NCBI GenBank assembly: GCA_028822945.1
Contig: JAPKCN010000106.1
Span: 1-6,878 of the forward strand
Source of the DNA: Porticoccaceae bacterium
GTDB lineage: Bacteria; Pseudomonadota; Gammaproteobacteria; Pseudomonadales; Porticoccaceae
Direction of reading: 5' to 3'
Length of the DNA stretch: 6,878 nucleotides
Shown here: one piece after another, positions 1 to 5,820 of the stretch
Numbering within the stretch: the first letter of the stretch is position 1
Layout of the letters: the number at the start of each line of letters is the position of its first letter
Translations under genes and position numbers: made by a program
The notes under the pieces: model-generated
Told to the model about the DNA's origin: nothing
Seen by the model: only the letters and a program-made list of their open reading frames with translations
Databases searched by the model: none

Positions 1-123
1 TCATTATCGGCAGCTGACCTTGCGCGCCGGTCAACTTACAGCCGCTCCTTTCTGATATCGGCATTCAAAAATGTGCGATACAAAACTGCGGATGAGGCCT
101 ATTTTCAAGCGTTCGATGACTAA
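1..123 (+). CDS. Possible 3' end of an unidentified forward gene (partial)
   Basis: The first forward frame is open from the window edge to a TAA at 121-123, giving 40 residues that begin SLSAADLARRSTYSRSFLIS and end AYFQAFDD. The composition looks like ordinary protein (mixed aromatic, basic and acidic residues), but I recognise no family. An open run of this length is not rare by chance. If real, the gene converges on the reverse-strand ligase gene, which stops 55 bp away. A competing reading exists on the other strand: a Shine-Dalgarno-like AAAGGAG (51-45) sits 10 nt before a TTG codon at 34-32, followed by an open frame to the edge that could start a gene downstream of the ligase. Both cannot easily be right, and neither is well supported. 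Confidence 0.28.
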   Translation, partial: SLSAADLARRSTYSRSFLISAFKNVRYKTADEAYFQAFDD

Positions 124-178
124 AACATCTCTCATATCAGAATACATGAGCCCGTCACGCAGGGCTACCGCCGATCAG

Positions 179-1699
179 TCAGGAGTCGGTAGATATAGAG
201 GTCAGGCGACGCTCCAGAGTCTCACGAATAATTTTACCACTGTCGCTTCGCGGCAACTCGTCCATGTTGATAAAATATATTTCGCGAGGCCGTTTATATC
301 CGGCCAATCTCGCTCGGCAGAGAGTTTCAATATCGGAATCGAGTAACTGCGCGTTATTGCGCACAACAAAGGCCACCGGAATCTCACCCCAGTGCTCGTC
401 TGGCTTGCGCACCACGGCTACATCGTCGATACGCGGGTCGGCTAACAAAACGCGCTCAATTTCTGCTGGATAAATATTTTCACCTCCCGACTTGATCATA
501 TACTTAGAACGACCGGCAAATTCCAAACCACCCGCATCAGTCTGTCGAAATAAATCGCCCATATGAAACCAGCCACCGCGAAAGTCTTTGGCATTGACTT
601 CGGGTGCATTCCAATAGCCACTGAAAAGGGTTGGCCCACGGAGTATAATTTCACCGACGGCGCCACTCTCCACATCACAGCCCTGGCTATCGACAATCCG
701 AAATTCGCACATTGAACTACGTTGTTTGTCGAGGCTTGTGGGCACTTCGCCGATAGGAATAAGGTGAGCAGTCGCAGGCGGCAAACCAGTTTCAGTGGCG
801 CCAAAACTATTAGCAAATGGTGCATTGAATAGCGCGCTGGCCTCGGCGATCAATGCCGCGGGCAGCATGTCGGCACTGCTACCCACCACGCGAACACCAC
901 GAATCTGTGTTCCGGAGTCCTTGATACGCTGCAACAGCGGCTCTATAGTCGCCGGCATCAGTATTAACCAGCCCAACTGATGGCTACCTATAGCATCGAC
1001 CATGGCGTCGAGGTCGAGCCCGTCAGTGATGATCACCGGGGCACCCATCATCATAGACGAAAGCGTATGATCGGAGCCGCCCATATGATACATCGGCGCC
1101 CACGCTAAAAACGCGTCGCTTGGCTGCACCCCCAAATCCATTCGCAGAACGGTCATCCGCGCTATTTCAGCGCGATGACTGATCAATGCCGCCTTGGGTA
1201 GCCCAGTAGTACCACTGGTATTTAACAATAGTAGACCCTGCTCGGGGTCACTCCACGGGGATTGCGTATCGGCAGCGGCTGCATTGGCTACCGACAGGCT
1301 ATTGTCGAGCGAGATTTTAACGCGCTGATCAACGATAGTCTGATCAAGTTTTTCGGTAAAACGCGCCGAGACAAAAAAGATACTCGGCTCTACAATGTCG
1401 ATACAGTGCTTGAGTTCCTCATTGGCTAAGCGCCAGTTGAGACAAGCCACAATCGCCCCAATGCGCGCGCATGCCAACTGCAGCATTGTGTACTCGGGGC
1501 GGTTTTCAGAGAGTATCGCCAGTCGATCACCGGGCTTCAATCCATGTTTGCGGAGTACGCTAGCAAATCGATCAACACAGTCGAGAAGCTCGCCGTAGGA
1601 CCAAGTCGATACGCCACTTTGGATGGCAAGATTGTCAGGCCGCCAAAGCGCGGTGGCTCTAAATAAACTGTATACAGTGGAGGGGGTGGCTAGGGTCAT
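179..1699 (-). CDS. Acyl-CoA synthetase (AMP-forming, ANL superfamily)
   Basis: A 506-residue adenylate-forming enzyme that should activate a carboxylic acid with ATP to an acyl-AMP and then form the CoA thioester in the cytoplasm. The core motifs are present in order: the phosphate-binding loop TSGTTGLPK (161-169), FGATETG (299-305), GWFHMGDL with the ribose-binding Asp (376-383), the hinge and A8 segment KYMIKSGGENIYP (399-411), and the C-terminal PRSDSGKIIRE with the adenylation Lys489. Length is normal for medium-chain, aromatic or carnitine-type CoA ligases. The substrate pocket (around MYHMGGSD, 203-210) does not let me name the acid. The ATG at 1699 fits the family N terminus, but the Shine-Dalgarno before it is weak. 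It lies 224 bp downstream of tetR on the same strand, far enough to have its own promoter. Family confidence is high; substrate is unknown. Confidence 0.94.
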   Translation of the reverse strand: MTLATPSTVYSLFRATALWRPDNLAIQSGVSTWSYGELLDCVDRFASVLRKHGLKPGDRLAILSENRPEYTMLQLACARIGAIVACLNWRLANEELKHCIDIVEPSIFFVSARFTEKLDQTIVDQRVKISLDNSLSVANAAAADTQSPWSDPEQGLLLLNTSGTTGLPKAALISHRAEIARMTVLRMDLGVQPSDAFLAWAPMYHMGGSDHTLSSMMMGAPVIITDGLDLDAMVDAIGSHQLGWLILMPATIEPLLQRIKDSGTQIRGVRVVGSSADMLPAALIAEASALFNAPFANSFGATETGLPPATAHLIPIGEVPTSLDKQRSSMCEFRIVDSQGCDVESGAVGEIILRGPTLFSGYWNAPEVNAKDFRGGWFHMGDLFRQTDAGGLEFAGRSKYMIKSGGENIYPAEIERVLLADPRIDDVAVVRKPDEHWGEIPVAFVVRNNAQLLDSDIETLCRARLAGYKRPREIYFINMDELPRSDSGKIIRETLERRLTSISTDS

Positions 1700-1729
1700 A
1701 ATATTCGCGGTCGCTCGCTAGGTTTTACA

Positions 1730-1744
1730 CCAAAATATTTTTGG
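1730..1744. promoter_or_regulatory. 15-nt near-palindrome upstream of the ligase gene
   Basis: CCAAAA and TTTTGG are perfect 6-bp inverted arms around a 3-nt centre (TAT). The site ends 30 bp before the ligase start codon, in the leader or promoter area, and its size suits a dimeric repressor such as a TetR-family protein. It is AT-rich in AT-rich DNA, so chance is a real alternative. It does not resemble the dyads on either side of tetR. Confidence 0.3.
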
Positions 1745-1845
1745 CTCAAGTTAAAAATTTAATCTGTGACCGTGCAGACGCTTAGAAACCCGAATTCCTC
1801 CAGCTCACGGTTTTTAAAGAATTTAAAGTAACTAGATGCTTTAGT

Positions 1846-1874
1846 AAGATAGTCAAAATTTAAATGACATTCAA
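1846..1874 (-). promoter_or_regulatory. Candidate promoter for the ligase gene
   Basis: On the reverse strand, TTGAAT (1874-1869; 4 of 6 matches to the sigma-70 -35 box) is followed after 17 bp by TATCTT (1851-1846; 4 of 6 matches to the -10 box). The predicted transcript would start near 1839 and carry a leader of about 140 nt that includes the 1730-1744 dyad. The whole gap is AT-rich, so promoter-like boxes are expected by chance. Confidence 0.25.
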
Positions 1875-1923
1875 ACTTTTAATCTTTACGAATCTTAAAA
1901 AATTACCTTATCCACATCAGCGC

Positions 1924-2577
1924 TTAATTTGCTCGAGACTTCCTTGTAAGCGCAATACTGATAGGTTTTTTGGCTAACGGAGAACCAGGTGGCAGGCCGC
2001 ACGTAGCCCTTAGGGCCTTCTTGAACAGTGACGCGGCATTTTCAAGCCCATTATCAGGGTCAAAATACGCATTTAATTTAGCGCCTACTAATAACCAATA
2101 TACGATTTCGCCCTTTTCTTCGCGACTCTCCGGCTCTGCATCTGAGTCGGCAAACAGCGTTGACAGTATTTGCTTACAACTTCGATCCATCTCTAGTTTA
2201 AATTCACTCAGCACAGGGTCATTGACCGCCACCCCAATCGCCTCGTATAAAAACCCAGAGGTCGAATGGTTAATATCTTTATTATCGATAAATAGAAAAT
2301 TGGTGATGTAGTCGATTTTACTCTCAAGCGGCAAATCAACCATCTGGCGTAGCCCCTGCACAACCACATCGCACTGCTGCTGGCTGCAGTTACGCAGTAA
2401 ATCTTGTTTTGAATTAAAATAATAGAATATATGACTGGGAAATAACCCCGCCTGCTTGGCGACATCTGCCATTGCCGTGTTAGCGTATCCCTGCTGACTA
2501 ACACAGCTTTTGAACGCCGTTATAATCGCCTGTTTCCGCAAGGTTCCCTTGGGTTTAGTAGGCTTCTTAATCACCAT
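1924..2577 (-). CDS. TetR/AcrR-family transcriptional regulator
   Basis: A 217-residue DNA-binding regulator. Residues about 16-61 form the TetR N-terminal domain: a helix from QAIITAFKSCVSQQGY, then the helix-turn-helix ANTAMADVAKQAGLFPSHIF, then the hallmark YYFNSKQDLL (52-61). The rest (about 65-190) should be the helical ligand-binding and dimerisation domain, which is too variable to name a ligand. A basic, proline-containing tail of about 25 residues follows (GLPPGSPLAKKPISIALTRK and on), somewhat longer than usual. The ATG at 2577 is supported by a strong GAGGAGGA. It is divergent from the SDR gene and upstream of the ligase gene on the same strand, the usual placement for a local repressor of both and of itself. 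That control is inference. Confidence 0.92.
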   Translation of the reverse strand: MVIKKPTKPKGTLRKQAIITAFKSCVSQQGYANTAMADVAKQAGLFPSHIFYYFNSKQDLLRNCSQQQCDVVVQGLRQMVDLPLESKIDYITNFLFIDNKDINHSTSGFLYEAIGVAVNDPVLSEFKLEMDRSCKQILSTLFADSDAEPESREEKGEIVYWLLVGAKLNAYFDPDNGLENAASLFKKALRATCGLPPGSPLAKKPISIALTRKSRAN

Positions 2578-2587
2578 AACAACAACA

Positions 2588-2595
2588 TCCTCCTC
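2588..2595 (-). promoter_or_regulatory. Strong ribosome binding site of tetR
   Basis: On the reverse strand GAGGAGGA (2595-2588) ends 10 nt before the ATG at 2577. It is the strongest Shine-Dalgarno match in the left half of the window and fixes the tetR start. It is unusual in that a long inverted repeat (2601-2641) ends only 5 nt upstream. Confidence 0.6.
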
Positions 2596-2600
2596 ACCAC

Positions 2601-2641
2601 GGCTTGTGCCATTTACTTAACGTGTAATGCGCGCACAAGCC
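2601..2641. repeat. Long inverted repeat before tetR: operator or mRNA leader hairpin
   Basis: GGCTTGTGC (2601-2609) and GCACAAGCC (2633-2641) are perfect 9-bp inverted arms. Inside them, on the reverse strand, CATTAC (2629-2624) pairs with GTAAATG (2616-2610) if one A is bulged, and a 3-nt bulge (2630-2632) separates the two stems. The total is about 15 bp around a 7-nt loop. In tetR mRNA this hairpin would end 5 nt before the Shine-Dalgarno. As DNA, the arm centres are 32 bp apart, about three helical turns, so two dimers or a looped operator could bind one face. No T-run follows on either strand, so it is not an intrinsic terminator. Confidence 0.45.
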
Positions 2642-2770
2642 ACCGATTATTTTGGCTATAGACTGGTAAATGACCATCGGACTCGGCAGTCGCGGATTAA
2701 ATTTTATCTTGCTCGGCCCTAGCCCTTGGCGCATACTTGAATTTAATTTAATTTAAAACGTCATATAAAC

Positions 2771-2794
2771 ACAGAAAACATATAATATCTCTGT
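2771..2794 (+). promoter_or_regulatory. Promoter -10 of the SDR gene with overlapping dyad
   Basis: TATAAT at 2781-2786 is an exact -10 consensus, 52 bp before the SDR start codon; transcription would begin near 2793. No good -35 box lies 16-18 bp upstream, though an AT tract (2741-2758) could act as an UP-like element. ACAGA (2771-2775) and TCTGT (2790-2794) are inverted arms centred almost on the -10 box, with 8 of 12 dyad positions paired. A repressor bound there would block RNA polymerase, which suits the divergent TetR gene. Five-bp arms are weak evidence on their own. Confidence 0.4.
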
Positions 2795-2838
2795 AAATCA
2801 ACTATCACAATATTTGCGCTGAATACGGAGTACAACAA

Positions 2839-3654
2839 ATGACCATTACTCAGATCACCAGTGGCGGGTTAAGACTAGAAAATAAAGTTGCCATAGTAAC
2901 AGGCGCCGGCTCTGGACTGGGTCGCGCAAGCGCACTGCACTTCGCGAAACAAGGTGCAAAAGTCGCTTGTGTCGACATCGACATCGACGCCGCTACTGAA
3001 ACTGCAGCTCTTATTGCCGCCATAGGCGGGTCAGCCGAGGCACTGTGGGCCGACACAGCATCCCCCGAAGCAAATGACAATATGGTCGCAAAAACTCTCG
3101 AGCACTATCGGCGTATCGACATTTTGTTTGCCAATGCAGGCATACCCCATGCAGGTTCAGTAACCTCGACCAGCGTCGAGGATTGGAATCGGGTCATAGC
3201 CGTCAACCTAACCGGTGTATGGCTCTCCAACAGAGCGGTATTGCCGACTATGATCGCTCAGGGTGGCGGATCTATAATCAACCAGTCCTCGATTTCGGCG
3301 CTCGCCGGCTTCAGTGGTGTCGCCGCTTATACGGCAGCCAAGGGCGGCGTTGTTGCGCTAACGCGGCAAGCCGCGGTTGAGTACGCCGAGCAAAATGTGC
3401 GTATCAATGCCATTTGCCCGGGCACGGTACACACGCCGCTAGTTACCGCCACCTATGAACAGCGCGGTGGCGCAGAAATGGGTAAACCACTGCCACTCGG
3501 AGAAGCTCTGGCCGTCACGGCAGCGAAATATCCACTTAAACGCATCGGTACTGTCGACGATATTGCGCAGATGGCTGTATTCCTCGGTTCAGATGAATCA
3601 CGTTGGATCACTGGCGCTATCTTTCCGGTCGATGGCGGCTACACAGCGGCATAA
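2839..3654 (+). CDS. SDR-family NAD(P)-dependent oxidoreductase
   Basis: A 271-residue classical short-chain dehydrogenase/reductase, normal in length. It has a Rossmann nucleotide-binding loop TGAGSGLG (21-28), an acidic residue at the end of the second strand (VDIDID, Asp46) that favours NAD over NADP, the NAG motif (99-101), and a catalytic tetrad read as Asn123, Ser151, Tyr164 and Lys168 (YTAAK). PG follows at 194-195, and the C terminus has the common GAIFPVDGGY. It should oxidise a secondary alcohol or reduce a ketone, such as a hydroxyacyl or cyclic alcohol intermediate; the substrate is not readable. The start is supported by CGGAG 8 nt upstream. It is divergent from tetR and plausibly controlled by it, with the ligase as a pathway partner (inference). 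Confidence 0.95.
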   Translation: MTITQITSGGLRLENKVAIVTGAGSGLGRASALHFAKQGAKVACVDIDIDAATETAALIAAIGGSAEALWADTASPEANDNMVAKTLEHYRRIDILFANAGIPHAGSVTSTSVEDWNRVIAVNLTGVWLSNRAVLPTMIAQGGGSIINQSSISALAGFSGVAAYTAAKGGVVALTRQAAVEYAEQNVRINAICPGTVHTPLVTATYEQRGGAEMGKPLPLGEALAVTAAKYPLKRIGTVDDIAQMAVFLGSDESRWITGAIFPVDGGYTAA

Positions 3655-3766
3655 AAATCTGTTTGCAGTTACCCGTAAATGTCATGTACTGCCCTTCGCT
3701 CCTAATCTGCTGCGCATGACACCAGTTAGGTGCTGACAGCGTCACCGTAAAGTCGGTTTAAACACC

Positions 3767-3787
3767 GTCAATAGCCGCGCCATTGAC
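3767..3787. promoter_or_regulatory. 21-bp dyad upstream of the dusA promoter
   Basis: GTCAAT (3767-3772) and ATTGAC (3782-3787) are perfect 6-bp inverted arms around a 9-nt GC-rich centre, in which two more positions pair (8 of 10 in all). If transcription of dusA starts near 3823, the centre lies at about -46, a position used by activators or repressors over the -35 region. No T-run follows, so a terminator for the SDR gene is unlikely. I do not recognise the binding protein. Confidence 0.3.
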
Positions 3788-3810
3788 TATGGCGAGTCGA
3801 CAAAGCACTG

Positions 3811-3816
3811 TACAAT
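3811..3816 (+). promoter_or_regulatory. dusA: Candidate -10 box of the dusA-tal-terB-like operon
   Basis: TACAAT matches 5 of 6 bases of the sigma-70 -10 consensus. The nearest good -35 box, TTGACT (3783-3788), is 22 bp upstream, which is too far, so the promoter is either weak or helped by a factor at the 3767-3787 dyad. Transcription would begin near 3823 and give a leader of about 66 nt. It is the best promoter-like sequence I can find between the SDR gene and dusA. Confidence 0.3.
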
Positions 3817-3820
3817 CCTC

Positions 3821-3874
3821 GCTCTGTGCTAGCACAGGGTTGATCGAAAGCCCTGGCATAGAGACCCCACAGAG
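3821..3874 (+). promoter_or_regulatory. dusA leader with mutually exclusive pairings
   Basis: CTGTGCTAGCACAG (3824-3837) is a perfect 14-bp palindrome. As RNA it gives a stem of up to 8 bp (3821-3828 with 3833-3840, counting two G-U pairs) and a CUAG loop. Two other pairings compete with it: CAGGG (3835-3839) with CCCTG (3851-3855), and CTCTGTG (3822-3828) with CACAGAG (3868-3874). The last two are compatible with each other and nest. The final strand ends 15 nt before the TTG start. This could be an alternating leader or simply a DNA operator at the transcription start; sequence cannot decide. Confidence 0.35.
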
Positions 3875-3889
3875 ATTGGACTGAAACTG

Positions 3890-4861
3890 TTGACGATTGA
3901 TAGAAAATTCTGCGTTGCGCCAATGATGGACTGGACCGATAGGTTCTGCCGCTATTTTTTGCGACTGATAAGCCAACACTCGGTACTCTATACTGAGATG
4001 ATCACTAGCGGCGCAATCATTCATGGCGATGCACACAGACACCTTAACAAGCACCGCGACGAACACCCAGTGGCTCTCCAACTTGGCGGCAGTGATCCCG
4101 ATAACTTGGCGCGCGCCTGTAAAATAGCGAGCGACTATGACTATGCCGAGATAAACCTAAATTGTGGTTGCCCAAGCGACCGCGTACAAAATGGCATGTT
4201 TGGCGCCGTAATGATGAAAGATGCGAAGACCACCGCCAACTGCGTATCCGCAATGCGCGATGCGATCGACCTGCCGATCACCGTCAAACACCGCATCGGC
4301 GTTGACGACCACGACTCATACGCATTTCTATGCGACTTTGTCGGTACCGTAGCCGATGGCGGTTGCGATACATTTTTAGTACACGCCCGCAAGGCCTGGC
4401 TACAGGGCTTGAGCCCCAAGCAAAATCGCGAGGTGCCAACGCTCGATTACCGCAGAGTGTATCGTTTAAAACAAGATTTTCCACAATTGGAAATTGTCGT
4501 TAATGGCGGTGTTAGCTCAGTCGAACAGGCCGCTATGCACCTGCAGTCTATAGACGGCGTCATGGTCGGCCGCGAAGCGTATACAAATCCCTATATGCTG
4601 GCAAACGTGGATAGAGACATCTATGGCTCAGTTACAACGCCCAAATCACGGCACCAAATCGCCGCAGAATTCTTACTCTTCGTTGAGCATGAACTCTCCC
4701 ATGGGGTAAAATTGCAGTCGATGACAAGGCATATACTTGGCTTATTCCACGGCATGCCACGCGCACGATTATACCGGCGACATCTCAGTGAAAATGCCTA
4801 TAAACCAAATGCTACAATCGATGTACTCATCGACGCGTTAAACGTCACCACAGGGAATTAA
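3890..4861 (+). CDS. dusA: tRNA-dihydrouridine(20/20a) synthase DusA
   Basis: A 323-residue FMN enzyme that uses NADPH to reduce uridine to dihydrouridine at positions 20/20a of the tRNA D-loop. Landmarks match the DusA subfamily: the N-terminal barrel strand VAPMMDWTDRFCRYF (9-23), QLGGSDP (64-70), INLNCGCPSDRV (88-99) with catalytic Cys94, VKHRIG with Lys133, HARKAWLQGLSPKQNR (165-180), VNGGV (204-208) and the FMN-phosphate segment GVMVGREAY (223-231). The start is TTG at 3890: no ATG lies between the upstream in-frame stop (3830) and the conserved barrel strand, and family members begin at about this point. A weak GGA lies 9 nt upstream. The 5' end of dusA is a known integration site for genomic islands, but no integrase is seen here. 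Its stop lies 2 bp before tal. Confidence 0.97.
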   Translation: MTIDRKFCVAPMMDWTDRFCRYFLRLISQHSVLYTEMITSGAIIHGDAHRHLNKHRDEHPVALQLGGSDPDNLARACKIASDYDYAEINLNCGCPSDRVQNGMFGAVMMKDAKTTANCVSAMRDAIDLPITVKHRIGVDDHDSYAFLCDFVGTVADGGCDTFLVHARKAWLQGLSPKQNREVPTLDYRRVYRLKQDFPQLEIVVNGGVSSVEQAAMHLQSIDGVMVGREAYTNPYMLANVDRDIYGSVTTPKSRHQIAAEFLLFVEHELSHGVKLQSMTRHILGLFHGMPRARLYRRHLSENAYKPNATIDVLIDALNVTTGN

Positions 4862-4863
4862 CC

Positions 4864-5817
4864 ATGCACAGTCAACTCGATCAGTTAAAAAAAATGACCA
4901 TCGTGGTCGCCGACACTGGTGATTTTGAAACTATTAGTCAGTATCAACCGGAGGATGCCACGACGAACCCTTCATTGCTTCTAAAAGCAGCGCAGATGCC
5001 CAGCTATCGCGATTTAGTGGGCTGCGTACTGACTGAGGTGGCCAACCTTGCGCTATCAACTAATGAGCAAATAGCGCATGCGATGGATCTGCTCGCAGTG
5101 CGCTTTGGTGAAAAAATTCTTGCTCTAATCCCCGGCAGGGTATCGACTGAGATCGACGCCCGGTTGTCATTCGACCAACGGCGGTCCATCGCCAAGGCCC
5201 GCGAACTGATTGCGCACTATGAGTCTGCCGGAATTAATCGTAACCGTATCCTTATTAAAATGGCCGCTACCTGGGAGGGCATCTGCGCCGCTCGAGAACT
5301 TGAAAATGAAGGAATAAACTGTAATTTAACGCTGCTGTTTAATTTTTCTCAGGCCGCCTCCGCTGCCGATGCCGGGGCTTTCCTAGTCTCGCCGTTTGTC
5401 GGCAGAATCCTCGACTGGCACACTGCAACCAATGGCAAGAGCGACTATACAGCCGCCGAAGACCCCGGTGTCATATCGGTAACAGCGATCTATAACTACT
5501 ACAAACAGCGTAAATACCAAACTGTGGTAATGGGTGCCAGTTTTCGTAACACGAGCCAAATTATCGAACTAGCCGGCTGTGACCGACTCACCATCAGTCC
5601 ACAACTACTTGAGGGTTTGGCCAATAATCATTCCCCGCTCACACGAAAATTAGACCCCAGCGCCACTGGGGAGAATACGTTATATGAACTTGGAGGCGAG
5701 AGCGAGTTCCGTTATCGGTTGAATAATGATGCTATGGCGACGGAAAAGCTGGCACAGGGCATTCGAAGCTTTGTTGCCGACCAAGTCAAACTTGAAAATT
5801 GGCTAAGGGAGTTTTAA
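4864..5817 (+). CDS. tal: Transaldolase (TalB type)
   Basis: A 317-residue cytoplasmic enzyme of the non-oxidative pentose phosphate pathway. It moves a dihydroxyacetone unit between sedoheptulose 7-phosphate and glyceraldehyde 3-phosphate to give erythrose 4-phosphate and fructose 6-phosphate. The residues fall at the same numbers as in E. coli TalB: Asp17, Asn35, Glu96, the Schiff-base Lys132 (ILIKMAATWEG), Thr156, Phe178, Ser176, Arg181 and Arg228. Phe178 marks a true transaldolase rather than a fructose 6-phosphate aldolase. Length is normal. CAGGGA, inside the end of dusA, serves as ribosome binding site with 7-nt spacing, so translation may be coupled to dusA. The next gene begins 3 bp after the stop. 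Confidence 0.97.
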   Translation: MHSQLDQLKKMTIVVADTGDFETISQYQPEDATTNPSLLLKAAQMPSYRDLVGCVLTEVANLALSTNEQIAHAMDLLAVRFGEKILALIPGRVSTEIDARLSFDQRRSIAKARELIAHYESAGINRNRILIKMAATWEGICAARELENEGINCNLTLLFNFSQAASAADAGAFLVSPFVGRILDWHTATNGKSDYTAAEDPGVISVTAIYNYYKQRKYQTVVMGASFRNTSQIIELAGCDRLTISPQLLEGLANNHSPLTRKLDPSATGENTLYELGGESEFRYRLNNDAMATEKLAQGIRSFVADQVKLENWLREF

Positions 5818-5820
5818 TTT

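Noticed and set aside
2..34. Reverse-strand gene start (TTG at 34 preceded by AAAGGAG)
   Set aside because: Only about 11 codons are in the window, the spacing of 10 nt is long, and it conflicts with the forward open frame. It is kept as an alternative in the left-edge entry only.
149..166. Intrinsic terminator after the ligase gene
   Set aside because: AGCCC/GGGCT gives only a 5-bp stem and neither side is followed by a T-run.
71..346. Forward ORF of 91 codons overlapping the ligase 3' end
   Set aside because: It is largely antisense to the conserved C-terminal domain of the ligase, has no recognisable motif and no ribosome binding site.
2741..2758. Short AATTTA direct repeats as iterons or an origin
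   Set aside because: Three overlapping copies in an AT tract with no replication gene or DnaA boxes; better read as promoter-upstream AT-rich DNA.
2973..2990. Tandem GACATC in the SDR gene (VDIDID)
   Set aside because: Two copies in the NAD-binding loop encode an ordinary acidic turn; no sign of slippage or phase variation.
3824..3837. LexA (SOS) box
   Set aside because: The palindrome is CTG-N8-CAG, whereas the gammaproteobacterial LexA box needs CTG-N10-CAG, and the AT-rich centre is missing.
3758..4081. Reverse ORF of 107 codons across the dusA start
   Set aside because: It is antisense to the conserved N-terminal barrel of DusA and its protein shows no family features.
4141..4419. Reverse ORF of 92 codons inside dusA
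   Set aside because: A shadow of dusA in the opposite strand; no ribosome site, motif or coding signal of its own.
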